Below are positions 7,322 to 16,455 of a stretch of DNA of 64,000 bases, piece after piece (position 1 is the first letter of the stretch; each line of letters begins with the position of its first letter). The notes below the pieces were generated by a model, which did not search any database, was not told the DNA's origin, and worked only from the letters and a program-made list of their open reading frames with translations. Origin of the DNA: CS3-C152 sp964347025 (GTDB lineage: Archaea > Aenigmatarchaeota > Aenigmatarchaeia > QMZP01 > QMZT01); assembly GCA_964347025.1 (NCBI GenBank), contig CAYFWU010000001.1:62001-126000 (forward strand), in the 5' to 3' direction. Position numbers and translations under genes: made by a program.

Positions 7322-9928
7322 ATGAGAAAAATGGTTTACCTTTTTGGAGAGAAGGGAAAGGAGAGCAAGAAACTGCTTGGCGGTAAAGGAGCGAACTTGG
7401 GAGAAATGACAAAGATAGGCCTTCCAGTTCCACCTGGATTTACCATATCAACCCGTGTATGCATGGACTTCATAAAAACTAAAAAATACCCTAAAGGCTT
7501 GGAGAAGCAAATTGATTCGAACCTGAGGAGACTTGAAGTTAAGATGAAAAGAAGGTTTGGGAAGGAGGAAAGGCCTCTACTCGTTTCTGTCAGGTCGGGA
7601 GCTCCTGTTTCCATGCCAGGCATGATGGATAGCGTTCTAAACCTTGGTCTAAACGAAAAAACCATGAAAGGCCTTGAAAGAGAGAGCGGAGATTTACGAT
7701 TCGCGTGGGATTCTTACAGGAGGTTCATTCAGATGTTTAGTGACGTTGTTTTGGGTGTGGAACATGCAAAATTTGAGAAAGTTCTTAACAGATACAAGAG
7801 AGGAAGGAACGATACGGACCTCAGACCAGAAGAACTCAAAAGGATTGTTAATGGTTATAAAAATCTCGTTAGGAAAGAGACAGGGAAAGAATTCCCTTCA
7901 GATCCGAAGAAACAACTCAAAATGTCGATTGACGCGGTATTTCGTTCCTGGGACAACAAGCGTGCGAAAATATACAGAAAACTCCACGGCATACCCGATG
8001 ACATGGGGACTGCTGTCAATGTTCAGGTAATGGTTTTCGGAAACCTGGGGAAGGATTCTGCAACGGGCGTGGGATTCACGAGAAACCCTTCTACTGGGGA
8101 AAACAAGCCCTATGGTGAATATCTAATCAATGCCCAGGGCGAGGATGTGGTTGCTGGTATAAGGACACCAAAACCAATATCCCAACTCAGGAAGGACCTG
8201 CCGAAGGCATACAAAAGTTTAATGAAGGTGTACAAACTCCTTGACAGACATTACAGGGACATGCAGGACATGGAGTTTACAGTCGAAAAAGGAAAACTTT
8301 TCGTTTTGCAGACCAGAACAGGTAAGCGAACTGCGCAGGCAGCAGTTAAAATCGCGGTTGATCTGGTAAAGGAGAAGATGATAACCAAGGAGGAAGCGAT
8401 AATGAGAATAGACCCCGTGCAAATTGATCAATTATTGCACAAACAGCTTGATCCGAAAGAGAAGGAAAAGGCAAAGGTTATTGCGAAAGGACTTCCAGCA
8501 TCTCCGGGAGCCGCCGTAGGTGTCGTGTGTTTCACGGCAGAGCACGCGGAACAACTCGCCTCCAAGGGAAGGGATGTTATACTTGTAAGGAATGAAACAT
8601 CCCCTGAAGACATCGGGGGCATGTCCGCTTCGAAGGGGATACTCACGGCAAGAGGAGGAATGACATCGCATGCAGCCGTAGTTGCCCGGGGAATGGGAAC
8701 ATGTTGCGTGGCAGGCTGTGAGAGTATAATAATAAATGAAAAAAAGAAGACCCTCACGGTAGGCAGCATCAAAATTAAAGAAGGTGACTGGATCACGCTC
8801 GAAGGGGGAACAGGGGAAGTAATTATTGGCAAAGTCCCTGTCGTTGACCCTGAGATGAAGGGGGAATTCAAAACCCTTATGAAATGGGTTGACCACATCA
8901 GGCGTTTGAAGGTAAGAACCAATGCCGATACACCATCAGACTCGAGGAGAGCTCGGAATTTCGGGGCAGAAGGGACCGGCCTGTGCAGGACAGAACACAT
9001 GTTTTTCGAAGGAAAGAGAATAGATGCTGTCAGAGAGATGATATTGGCAGGGGATGAGAAAGGGAGGAGGAAGGCCCTGAAAAAACTCCTTCCAATGCAG
9101 ATGAACGATTTCGTGGGAATATTCAGGGAGATGAACGGTCTGCCTGTTACCATTCGCTTGCTTGATCCCCCACTTCACGAGTTTCTTCCAAAAGAAGACC
9201 CTGAAATACGTTCCCTAGCGAAGCGTATGAAGATGGGGTTTCAAAAACTAAAAAACAAGGTCAACTCACTGAGCGAGTTCAACCCGATGCTGGGATTCAG
9301 GGGCTGTAGGCTGGGGGTTGTATACCCCGAGATATCAGAAATGCAGGTGGAGGCCATAATAAGAGCGGCGATAAAGATAAACAAGAGCGGTGGCAAAGCG
9401 TTGCCGGAAATAGAGATCCCTGTTTTAGGGATTCTAGAGGAAGCAAAGTTGCTGAGGAAAATTATAGATAAGGTTGCAAAAGGTTTAATCAAAGAATCCA
9501 AGGTTAACGTTAAATACAAGGTTGGAACAATGGTTGAACTCCCAAGGGCATGCGTCGTAGCGGTTGAGCTGGCAAAGGTCTTGGAGTTCTTCTCTTTCGG
9601 GACGAATGACCTGACCCAAACAACCTATGGATTCTCAAGGGATGATGCTGGTAAATTCATACCAAAATACATAGAGAAAGGGATCCTTAGGCACGATCCT
9701 TTTCAGGTGCTGGACAGGGAAGGTGTCGGTCACCTTATGAAAACATGTGTAGATCTCGCCAGAAAGGCTAACCCTAAGATAGAAATAGGAATTTGCGGCG
9801 AGCACGGAGGAGAACCAAATTCAGTTGAATTCTGCCATTTGATAGGGATTGACTACGTTTCCTGCTCACCCTTCCGCGTACCCATCGCCCGGCTCGCGGC
9901 TGCGCAGGCCAAAATAAAGAACGGATAA
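7322..9928 (+). CDS. ppdK: Pyruvate, phosphate dikinase
   Basis: Interconverts PEP + AMP + PPi with pyruvate + ATP + Pi, linking glycolysis and gluconeogenesis. The 868 residues match the usual ~870. The order is an N-terminal ATP-grasp domain (GGKGANLGEM near residues 21-30; VSVRSGAPVSMPGMMD), the phosphohistidine domain (GGMTSHAAVVARG, catalytic His near residue 450) and the C-terminal PEP/pyruvate TIM barrel. The barrel has the FGTNDLTQTTYGFSRDD signature and the catalytic-Cys segment GICGEHGG near residue 825. GTGA six bases upstream supports the ATG at 7322. No other glycolytic gene is adjacent. Confidence 0.97.
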   Translation: MRKMVYLFGEKGKESKKLLGGKGANLGEMTKIGLPVPPGFTISTRVCMDFIKTKKYPKGLEKQIDSNLRRLEVKMKRRFGKEERPLLVSVRSGAPVSMPGMMDSVLNLGLNEKTMKGLERESGDLRFAWDSYRRFIQMFSDVVLGVEHAKFEKVLNRYKRGRNDTDLRPEELKRIVNGYKNLVRKETGKEFPSDPKKQLKMSIDAVFRSWDNKRAKIYRKLHGIPDDMGTAVNVQVMVFGNLGKDSATGVGFTRNPSTGENKPYGEYLINAQGEDVVAGIRTPKPISQLRKDLPKAYKSLMKVYKLLDRHYRDMQDMEFTVEKGKLFVLQTRTGKRTAQAAVKIAVDLVKEKMITKEEAIMRIDPVQIDQLLHKQLDPKEKEKAKVIAKGLPASPGAAVGVVCFTAEHAEQLASKGRDVILVRNETSPEDIGGMSASKGILTARGGMTSHAAVVARGMGTCCVAGCESIIINEKKKTLTVGSIKIKEGDWITLEGGTGEVIIGKVPVVDPEMKGEFKTLMKWVDHIRRLKVRTNADTPSDSRRARNFGAEGTGLCRTEHMFFEGKRIDAVREMILAGDEKGRRKALKKLLPMQMNDFVGIFREMNGLPVTIRLLDPPLHEFLPKEDPEIRSLAKRMKMGFQKLKNKVNSLSEFNPMLGFRGCRLGVVYPEISEMQVEAIIRAAIKINKSGGKALPEIEIPVLGILEEAKLLRKIIDKVAKGLIKESKVNVKYKVGTMVELPRACVVAVELAKVLEFFSFGTNDLTQTTYGFSRDDAGKFIPKYIEKGILRHDPFQVLDREGVGHLMKTCVDLARKANPKIEIGICGEHGGEPNSVEFCHLIGIDYVSCSPFRVPIARLAAAQAKIKNG

Positions 9929-10004
9929 TATAGATTTCAATAGAAATTTTTCAACATAAAAACGCTTAAATAACTTCGATTGATATTTAAAATTAGTGGT
10001 TGCC

Positions 10005-10550
10005 ATGGTTAAAGTAAAGGAGATAATGAAAAAGCATGTCGTAACGATAGACCCTGATGTAACAATGTCAACAGTAGCGAAGATACTCACCAACAACAGG
10101 ATAGGTTCAGCTGTTATAGTTGAAAAGGAGAAGCCCATAGGAATGGTGACAACCAATGACATAGTGACCCTGATAGCAACCAACAAGGACCCAAAGAAGA
10201 TAAAGGCCGGAAAATTCTGGAGAGACAGGAAGAGGCCATTCATAACAGTTTCACCTGATGAGAATGTATTGAGTGTCGCTAAAAAAATGATAAAGAGCGG
10301 TCTGAAGAGATTCCCCATAGTAAAGGACGGCAAGCTGAAGGGCATAGTTTCAACCAAGGAAATCCTTTTGGTCTCACCAGAACTTATAGAACTTCTTTCC
10401 GAGAAACTGAAGGCAAAGGTGGATGCTGTCGCAAGGCCTGATCAAGCAATCTCTGGACTCTGTGAAAGATGCGATTCCTATTCAGACGACCTGAGAAACA
10501 TAGATGGTAGATGGGTCTGTTCAGAATGCAGTGAAAGAACGGAAGAGTGA
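10005..10550 (+). CDS. CBS-domain pair protein with C-terminal zinc ribbon
   Basis: Two CBS repeats fill residues ~1-125 (VKEIMKKHVVTIDPD, KPIGMVTTNDIV; second: RPFITVSPDENV, KLKGIVSTKEIL), a fold that typically binds adenine nucleotides as an energy sensor. The C-terminus has a CERC...CSEC zinc ribbon (residues ~150-176). Such proteins are common in archaea as stand-alone regulators, and their targets are usually unknown. A GTG at 9996 is in frame, but the ATG at 10005 is preceded by a GTGGT-type site and starts directly on the family's usual MVKVKEIM. A TATA-like CTTAAATAA lies around 9964-9972. Confidence 0.85.
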   Translation: MVKVKEIMKKHVVTIDPDVTMSTVAKILTNNRIGSAVIVEKEKPIGMVTTNDIVTLIATNKDPKKIKAGKFWRDRKRPFITVSPDENVLSVAKKMIKSGLKRFPIVKDGKLKGIVSTKEILLVSPELIELLSEKLKAKVDAVARPDQAISGLCERCDSYSDDLRNIDGRWVCSECSERTEE

Positions 10551-10552
10551 AA

Positions 10553-10583
10553 GTTTAAACGTATGTTTAAACATATATATTTT
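10553..10583 (+). promoter_or_regulatory. Duplicated GTTTAAAC palindrome and TATA box upstream of the lamin-tail gene
   Basis: Two copies of the 8-bp palindrome GTTTAAAC (10553-10560 and 10565-10572) are separated by GTAT. They directly abut a TATA-like ACATATATATTTTA (10572-10583 region) located ~25-30 bp before the ATG at 10607. The arrangement suggests an operator next to or overlapping the factor-B recognition position. The regulator is unknown. Confidence 0.4.
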
Positions 10584-10606
10584 AGTGTATAATTCCAGAT
10601 TTCTTT

Positions 10607-12097
10607 ATGAAAATCTATTTCATTTTTTTGATACTCTCCCTCTTTCTGATCAGCAATGTCCAAGCAATCGTTATAAACGAGTTCATGCCGAACCCCCCTG
10701 ACGTTCATGACAGCTCTGAATGGATTGAGATCACAAGCCACTTTAATACGTCCTTGAAGAATATAGCAGTTGATACCGGCAACGGGCCGATAACCCTGAA
10801 TGGCTCTATCGAGGAGAATGAATTCATAATAATCACGAAGAACTCAAGTGCTTTCAAAAAGATATGGGATTCGGAAGTTAGAATTTTCGAAAGCAGTAAG
10901 GTCAAACTCAACAACAAAGGAGATAATATTTCGCTCTACAATGGTTCATCACTTTTACAAAAGATAGAATACAACGCTTCTGAAACTAACATATCATATG
11001 GTCTATGCAATTCGACTTTTATCCTCCAGAACATCTCTACCCCCGGCCTTCCCAACATATGTCTTTCAGGAAATACGAACCAGACCAATGAAACCAACGA
11101 GACGGGAATGACGAACGAAACCTGCGATCTTTCGTTAACTATAGCATCAGATCTGATTTTCATTTCAGGCGAAAAACACAACTATTACCTGAGTGTTGAA
11201 GACAAAAAATGTGATCAGAAAGAAAAGGAAGTAAGCATAGAATACTGGATAGAAGACCTATTCGGAGAGATGATAAGATCCAGATATACCACTACACAGA
11301 GCATCACATGCTATAAAAATATATCCAGACAGTGGACCCCAAAAGAAACTGAAGGTTCAGAAGCCTTCTATATAAAGGCAAGGATAACCAATTTAACCTG
11401 TAACGATTCCGACCATTCTAATGATCTCGCTGAAAAAGTAGTTATTGTTAAGGGCAGAATCCCCGATTCAGAAGAATGCCCTCCATGTGAAATAAAGGAA
11501 ACAACCTGCTCATACGGGTCCTGCCCAAAATGTATTTGCGAAGAGGAAGAAGAAAAAGAGACAAAAGACTTCAAAATAATTTCCTTTCCTGAAGAAATAG
11601 AAAAAAATAAAGAAATAGAAATAGAGGTCGAAATAAACAACACCTCCATCTACCGAAAGGACTACACAGTATATTCATATGTTTACGAAGGAAACAAAAT
11701 CCTTTCCGAAGGTTTTGATGGGAATTTTTGGTTCAATACATGGGATGCCAACAGGCAGAATGTGAGTATACCCGGAAATTCTTCTATTACACTTACACTT
11801 AAAAACAGAATCGCAATCGATACAAAACCAGGGAAATACGATCTAAGGGTAAGAATACGGTTTGACGACGAAAAACGCGATCTTACAAAGAATATCATAA
11901 TCAAGGAATCATTTCCAAAACCAAGCAACCAAACAATTGAAGAGGAAAACGAAGCATCGGATGAATTTAACTTTACGAACGAAACAATCGAAATGGATTT
12001 ACCAACGGGAAGAATAATTTCAAAAAGAGAAGAGAATTGGTTTTCTACTTTTATAGAAAACGTAATAAATTTCTTTAAAAACCTCTTTAATCTATAA
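10607..12097 (+). CDS. Secreted lamin-tail-domain (LTD) surface protein
   Basis: A signal peptide (residues 1-20, hydrophobic core FIFLILSLFLIS, cut after VQA) leads into an LTD-type beta-sandwich. Its hallmarks are INEFMPNPP, SSEWIEI and the repeated pattern ending GDNISLYNGSSLL (residues ~22-125). Then come an Asn/Thr-rich linker dense in N-glycosylation sequons, a CARDB-like beta domain, a six-Cys stretch (CPPCEIKETTC, CPKCIC) and a second beta domain. The C-terminus is an amphipathic helix (FSTFIENVINFFKNLFNL) that could associate with the membrane. It is probably an extracellular adhesion or envelope protein. Its stop codon lies inside the tRNA promoter. Confidence 0.75.
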   Translation: MKIYFIFLILSLFLISNVQAIVINEFMPNPPDVHDSSEWIEITSHFNTSLKNIAVDTGNGPITLNGSIEENEFIIITKNSSAFKKIWDSEVRIFESSKVKLNNKGDNISLYNGSSLLQKIEYNASETNISYGLCNSTFILQNISTPGLPNICLSGNTNQTNETNETGMTNETCDLSLTIASDLIFISGEKHNYYLSVEDKKCDQKEKEVSIEYWIEDLFGEMIRSRYTTTQSITCYKNISRQWTPKETEGSEAFYIKARITNLTCNDSDHSNDLAEKVVIVKGRIPDSEECPPCEIKETTCSYGSCPKCICEEEEEKETKDFKIISFPEEIEKNKEIEIEVEINNTSIYRKDYTVYSYVYEGNKILSEGFDGNFWFNTWDANRQNVSIPGNSSITLTLKNRIAIDTKPGKYDLRVRIRFDDEKRDLTKNIIIKESFPKPSNQTIEEENEASDEFNFTNETIEMDLPTGRIISKREENWFSTFIENVINFFKNLFNL

Positions 12098-12100
12098 ATA
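12093..12100 (+). promoter_or_regulatory. TATA box of tRNA-Arg
   Basis: TATAAATA centred ~25 bp before the tRNA 5' end. It overlaps the TAA stop (12095-12097) of the upstream gene, so the tRNA promoter is partly coding sequence. Confidence 0.7.
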
Positions 12101-12120
12101 GAATCATCAATTACTATTTT

Positions 12121-12194
12121 GGGCCTGTAGCTCAGTTGGATAGAGCAGTAGCCTCCTAAGCTAAAGGTCGGGGGTTCGAATCCCCCCAGGCCCG
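12121..12194 (+). tRNA. tRNA-Arg (anticodon CCT)
   Basis: A 74-nt cloverleaf. The acceptor GGGCCTG pairs with CAGGCCC, the D arm is GCTC/GAGC, the anticodon loop is CTCCTAA (anticodon CCT, reading AGG), the variable loop has 5 nt, and the T arm is GGGGG-TTCGAAT-CCCCC. The first anticodon-stem pair (position 27-43) is G-A; all other stem pairs are Watson-Crick. No intron is present and CCA is not encoded. Confidence 0.97.
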
Positions 12195-12200
12195 TACTAA

Positions 12201-12239
12201 CGTATGACGACTTGGAACGAAAGTGAAGGTCGTCTTACG
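12201..12239 (+). repeat. Inverted repeat (long hairpin) 3' of tRNA-Arg
   Basis: CGTATGACGAC (12201-12211) and GTCGTCTTACG (12229-12239) pair at 10 of 11 positions around a 17-nt loop, starting seven bases after the tRNA. It may help end or process the tRNA transcript or act on the downstream leaderless minD promoter. The left arm contains ATGACGA, one base from a box C consensus, but no box D was seen, so I do not call an sRNA. Confidence 0.5.
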
Positions 12240-12258
12240 AAAATTTGGGTAAAGATAG

Positions 12259-12267
12259 TTTTATAAC
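12259..12267 (+). promoter_or_regulatory. TATA box of minD
   Basis: TTTTATAAC is centred 27 bp before the minD ATG, so the transcript would be leaderless. No ribosome binding site is visible before the ATG, consistent with that. Confidence 0.55.
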
Positions 12268-12289
12268 TTTTCAAAAATAAATTATAAGC

Positions 12290-13051
12290 ATGACTAGAAT
12301 TATAACAATTGCTTCTGGAAAGGGAGGAGTGGGAAAAACAACAATCGTCGCGAATCTGGCGACTGCCCTTGCACTATATGGCAAATCTGTAGTGGCGCTT
12401 GATGCCAATCTGACGACATCCAACCTCGGTCTGCATCTGGGTATTCATTTGTATCCAAAAACCCTGCATGATGTTTTGGAGGGGAAGGCAGGAATACAGG
12501 ATGCAACCTACCAACATAAGACAGGATTCAGGGTAGTACCCGCGGACATATCCCTCAGAAAGATGAGAAACATCAAATCCGATGATTTTGTTAACGTTTT
12601 TTACAAACTAATGGAAGGTACGGATTTTATCTTGATAGACTCGGCTGCAGGCCTAGGGAAAGAAGCCCAGTCATCCATAGAAGCGGCAGACGAGCTCATA
12701 ACCGTGACAAACCCCGAACTTCCGGCTGTGACTGATGCAATGAAACTGGGATTGCTTGCAGAGAAATTTGAAACCCATAATCTTGGTGTGGTTGTTAACC
12801 GGATAAAAAGGGAATCACATGAGGTTCCAATAGAACATATAGAGGAGATGCTGGGGGTTCCGGTGATCGGAAGGATCCCAGAGGACAGGGAAGTTCGCAA
12901 GTCGATCGCCCTGAAGGAGCCAATTGTTTATCACAACCCCAGATCCCATGCTGCACAGCACATACGATCGATAGCAGCAGGGCTCATAGGAGAGGAATAC
13001 ACACCTAGAAAACCATGGAGTCTTCGCCTATTTGGTTGGATGACAAGGTAA
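12290..13051 (+). CDS. minD: MinD/ParA-family ATPase
   Basis: Deviant Walker A ATPase of the MinD subgroup (GKGGVGKTT, residues ~10-18), with switch motifs ALDANLTTSNLG and FILIDSAAGLG. The 253-residue length is typical. The C-terminus PWSLRLFGWMTR looks like the amphipathic membrane-targeting helix of MinD proteins, suggesting ATP-dependent binding to the inner membrane. Archaeal MinD homologues act in positioning of surface structures or division components. No MinE or partner gene is nearby. It is convergent with the radical SAM gene (6-bp gap). Confidence 0.9.
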   Translation: MTRIITIASGKGGVGKTTIVANLATALALYGKSVVALDANLTTSNLGLHLGIHLYPKTLHDVLEGKAGIQDATYQHKTGFRVVPADISLRKMRNIKSDDFVNVFYKLMEGTDFILIDSAAGLGKEAQSSIEAADELITVTNPELPAVTDAMKLGLLAEKFETHNLGVVVNRIKRESHEVPIEHIEEMLGVPVIGRIPEDREVRKSIALKEPIVYHNPRSHAAQHIRSIAAGLIGEEYTPRKPWSLRLFGWMTR

Positions 13052-13057
13052 AATAAA

Positions 13058-14725
13058 TCACACAAAGCTTACATGGCTCCCTTCAATGCATGTTTTGTGT
13101 ATTTGCCATAATATTTGGTTGGCTTTATCTTCTCTGCACATCGGAGGACAATCCGGTAGCGTTAATTTGTCTTGAAAAACCTGTTTTCGTTTGTCAGAAT
13201 TCCAGATTTTTATGAAGCTATCTTCATTTAAATCCCCATAAGCGAAATTATCCAGACCTCTTGTATAACAGCATGGATACATCTTTCCATCGGCTGCAAC
13301 AATTGAGGTAAAATGGTCCCTAAAACATTCGGTAAGTTTATCTTCAATTGACGATGGGTTTTTCATGCTTTCATACTTGAACTTAGTTGCTATAACACGG
13401 AAGTCGTCATTATCGAATAATTTTTGACATTTCTCTATTGTCGGCACAACGTAAGTTTTATCATAATGGAATGGTCGAAATTGTACGTAATTCACATTGG
13501 CAAATCTTCCTCTCTCAGCGAATTCCATCATCCCTTCTTCATTTTCCTCATTTGTGAGGTAGCCCACACCCACTGTGCATGACGGATTATGTTTATCTCT
13601 TGCCTCTGTGAGCAATTCAACGTTTTTCCAGACTTTAAAAAATTCGCTTTCCTCCACTCCACGGTATAGGCTGTAGGCCATAGAATTTGGATATTCAATA
13701 CTTACTCTAACATAGGTGCAATTTTCCACGAGGATTTTTGCGATTTCTTTTGTTATTAACGATCCGTTTGTAATCAAGGCCGGTTCTATCCCCTTATCCT
13801 TTGCGTATACAATGGCATAAATTGAGCTTTCATTACATAACGGTTCGCCTCCGCCTGTGAATATAAAGCCTTTGGCGAATTCACTCACCTGGTCTGTAAA
13901 ATCTTTCATAAATTCAAGTGATAATGATGAATTACTGTATCTATTACCCGAACAATCTTTGCAATTTTGATTACAATCATTGGTAGGGTCTATCTGAAAG
14001 GTGACTGGTAAAGTAGTGCTTGTCTTTAACCATTCATCTATCCTGTCAGGATAACAGAATATTTTAAAATCCGTTAAGATATCATCTTCAGGCAATTTTA
14101 TTTTAATATATCCTAGGTCTTTCTTATGCGATGGATCTATCTGTGCAACAACTTCCTTGAATTCGAAGAAAAAATCAGTAGGGTGTTGCCTGTCCCAAAT
14201 AACACAATTTGCTATTGGGTGTTGTGCTAATGTTTTTTGTTCTAACTCTTTGCATAAGTTCGGTTCATTCCAACTTGTAACCAAATAATCAGAAGGAAAT
14301 CTAAAATGTCTTTCAGCCTTGTCAATCACAACGGTCGCGAATCCATGTTCTTTTTTAAGACTGATTAACGCTTCCTCATTCAGCTTGAGGTCATTGATCG
14401 GTAGAACAACTACTGACGGTTTTGTTCGGTTGACATCCCTTTCGAATTCTCCGAAACTTGTTGCCACTGTATCCACAGAAAAGCCAGCTTGATTGTAAGA
14501 TCTGCTGAGACTATAATCGATAGTTTGTCTCTTAGGAGCCTTCCAAAAGGAAGGATCATCGTGACAATATACTAGATATCTGTGGGCGGATCCTTCATCA
14601 AATAACAGAGACACCCCTCTCAGTTCAGATCTCGGTTTGTACAGAGCTAATTTTAAAAATTCAATAATACCTGAATTATAGGCACCGCTCAACTTATCGA
14701 AATCTATGTATTTGCCAACTTTCAT
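13058..14725 (-). CDS. Radical SAM/SPASM protein with novel N-terminal domain
   Basis: The radical SAM core begins near residue 245 with CNQNCKDC, the CX3CX2C ligands of the 4Fe-4S cluster that cleaves S-adenosylmethionine. It continues with the GGGEPLCN SAM-binding motif. The C-terminal ~120 residues hold a SPASM-type cysteine cluster (DGKMYPCCYTRG ... PDCPPMC), typical of enzymes modifying peptides or proteins. The N-terminal ~240 residues are not recognised; parts look Rossmann-like. No precursor-peptide gene is evident on either side, so the substrate is unknown. The gene is lower in GC than its neighbours, which may indicate transfer. Confidence 0.85.
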   Translation of the reverse strand: MKVGKYIDFDKLSGAYNSGIIEFLKLALYKPRSELRGVSLLFDEGSAHRYLVYCHDDPSFWKAPKRQTIDYSLSRSYNQAGFSVDTVATSFGEFERDVNRTKPSVVVLPINDLKLNEEALISLKKEHGFATVVIDKAERHFRFPSDYLVTSWNEPNLCKELEQKTLAQHPIANCVIWDRQHPTDFFFEFKEVVAQIDPSHKKDLGYIKIKLPEDDILTDFKIFCYPDRIDEWLKTSTTLPVTFQIDPTNDCNQNCKDCSGNRYSNSSLSLEFMKDFTDQVSEFAKGFIFTGGGEPLCNESSIYAIVYAKDKGIEPALITNGSLITKEIAKILVENCTYVRVSIEYPNSMAYSLYRGVEESEFFKVWKNVELLTEARDKHNPSCTVGVGYLTNEENEEGMMEFAERGRFANVNYVQFRPFHYDKTYVVPTIEKCQKLFDNDDFRVIATKFKYESMKNPSSIEDKLTECFRDHFTSIVAADGKMYPCCYTRGLDNFAYGDLNEDSFIKIWNSDKRKQVFQDKLTLPDCPPMCREDKANQILWQIHKTCIEGSHVSFV

Positions 14726-14784
14726 TATAAAATGATCTTTTTAGTATATTTAAATATTTTGTTATGTAAAAGTAGTAATTTATG

Positions 14785-16455
14785 TTATTTTTTCGTAAGC
14801 GGTAACAAATCAGTCAAGTTAATCTCGAACGCGCAGACGGGCTGCTCGATCCCGAAATTGTCAAGGACCTGTGGATGGATCTCACCGATGTACGCGATTT
14901 TCTTACCTTTAACAGAGACCCTTCCTGCTCTTCCCGGGATGAAGGAGGGATGTTCTGTTTTGCTTATAATATAGTCTAAACCGAGGTTTCTCATCAGGAA
15001 ATCTAAACTCTGTTTCGCAGTTGTGAAATTCGCTTCAGAACCAGCGAATGCCCAAGCAAGTCTCGTGGGGTTCCTTGATCTCGTTTCTGCCCTTTCATCA
15101 AAGAGAACGACTTCCCCCATCTCGAATACATTCTGCGGATATTCCTTGTTGGTGTTCTTCCCAAGAAATTCAATCAGCGATGGAGTGATCCATGTACGAA
15201 ACACACTCCAGTTTTTGGAGACAGGGTTATCAACCTCTATCACTTTCACGGATTCCAGATTCATCTTTTTTATGAGATTATCCCTGTTTGTGAGGATGTA
15301 TGAAAGAACTTCTTGAGAGCCTAGTCCTGTCATTATGTTCGAAACACTTTTAGAGAGTTGGTTTGTCCTTGTTAGTTCGCCAAGTGTTGACATTTTTGGC
15401 ACTGCGGGCTCAATCCTGTTGTAACCGTAGGAAACTATCACGTCCTCTATTACATCAACCTCATGCATGATGTCCTGTCTGTAGGCCGGGTAGTAAACAA
15501 GAAGTTTCCTGCCCCTTGTTTTTACGTCGTATCTTGATTCCAAAAGAAGTTTTTTGATCTGGTCTACCTTTAAATCAAGACCGGAAAGTTTTCTCACTCT
15601 GTCGATATCTACCATCATTTCCCTCGGTTCGAGATCTGGTGTTTTCATCCTTCCTTCCGGAGAAATCACGTCAACGGTCTCGATCTTCCCTCCCCTGTCG
15701 GCGAGGGCGGAAACCATTATGTTGAGAGATGGGAGAAGGAAATTCATATCGGAACCCGAGCATTCAATGAATACATCCCTGGTCTTCTTCGTAACCTTTC
15801 CCGTGTAATCCGAATTTATAATGGGTGGCATTGATAGAACTTGTTTCTTAGAGTCTATGAATATAGGGTATTTTTCAAAATTCGCCAGCAAATGCCCGTA
15901 TTCTTTCCCCTTAGGATGTTGAGAGAGGATCTGCCTTAGGTCCAGTTCCTTATCGAAATCAAGGGCAATGAATTTGATATCATCAGGCTTGTACGCTCGG
16001 AAGTAAATGGGAGGTGATATCCTGTGGTAATCATATATGCCTAATGCAACCTCCTTCCTGTTCCTTCCGAAGGTTTCGCATATCTTTTCCTGGAGCTGTA
16101 TCATTTGGAATAGCATCTCATCATCGATCTTCAGACCCTTCACAACTGCGCACACCGTTCTCGGCCTTATGTTTTTCAGACTTTTGTCAATTATCACTCT
16201 AAGGCCGGATTTCCTCATCTTGTATTTAACCAATCCCTTGTCCTTCGTGTATCTAGCGCGTAGTTCCCTCGCAACCCCCTCGGCAGACCAAAGGTCGGGC
16301 CTGTTGGTATCGGCGATCTCTATCTTTATTCTATCGCCTTCCCTTGATTCCACCTCTCCTTTTACGTATTCCAATGCCTCATCCAGTTGCCTGTGGGTGA
16401 ATTTCTTTCCCGCGAGCCTGTTCAAATCTTTCAACGAAATTTCAATGGTCGGCAT
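14785..16455 (-). CDS. pheT: Phenylalanine-tRNA ligase beta subunit (archaeal type)
   Basis: Non-catalytic structural and editing subunit of the (alpha-beta)2 enzyme that charges tRNA-Phe. The short ~556-residue archaeal/eukaryal form lacks the bacterial N-terminal tRNA-binding domain. The B3/B4 editing region spans roughly residues 90-270 (IYDYHRI, PPIINSDYTGKV). It is followed by the B5 domain (DLEPREMMVDIDRV) and the catalytic-like core (YNRIEP, NPVSKNWSVFRTWITPSL). The ATG at 16455 shares its A with the TGA of pheS and follows GAAGGTG, making it a better start than the in-frame GTG at 16458. Coupled translation with pheS is likely. Confidence 0.96.
   Translation of the reverse strand: MPTIEISLKDLNRLAGKKFTHRQLDEALEYVKGEVESREGDRIKIEIADTNRPDLWSAEGVARELRARYTKDKGLVKYKMRKSGLRVIIDKSLKNIRPRTVCAVVKGLKIDDEMLFQMIQLQEKICETFGRNRKEVALGIYDYHRISPPIYFRAYKPDDIKFIALDFDKELDLRQILSQHPKGKEYGHLLANFEKYPIFIDSKKQVLSMPPIINSDYTGKVTKKTRDVFIECSGSDMNFLLPSLNIMVSALADRGGKIETVDVISPEGRMKTPDLEPREMMVDIDRVRKLSGLDLKVDQIKKLLLESRYDVKTRGRKLLVYYPAYRQDIMHEVDVIEDVIVSYGYNRIEPAVPKMSTLGELTRTNQLSKSVSNIMTGLGSQEVLSYILTNRDNLIKKMNLESVKVIEVDNPVSKNWSVFRTWITPSLIEFLGKNTNKEYPQNVFEMGEVVLFDERAETRSRNPTRLAWAFAGSEANFTTAKQSLDFLMRNLGLDYIISKTEHPSFIPGRAGRVSVKGKKIAYIGEIHPQVLDNFGIEQPVCAFEINLTDLLPLTKK

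Noticed and set aside
8428..9153. Long minus-strand open frame (241 codons) inside the ppdK region
   Set aside because: It is antisense to a full-length, well-conserved enzyme and its translation is Ser/Pro/Ile-rich, as expected of a shadow frame.
12201..12239. Box C/D guide RNA next to tRNA-Arg
   Set aside because: One near-match to box C (ATGACGA) but no CTGA box D at proper distance; only the inverted repeat can be supported.
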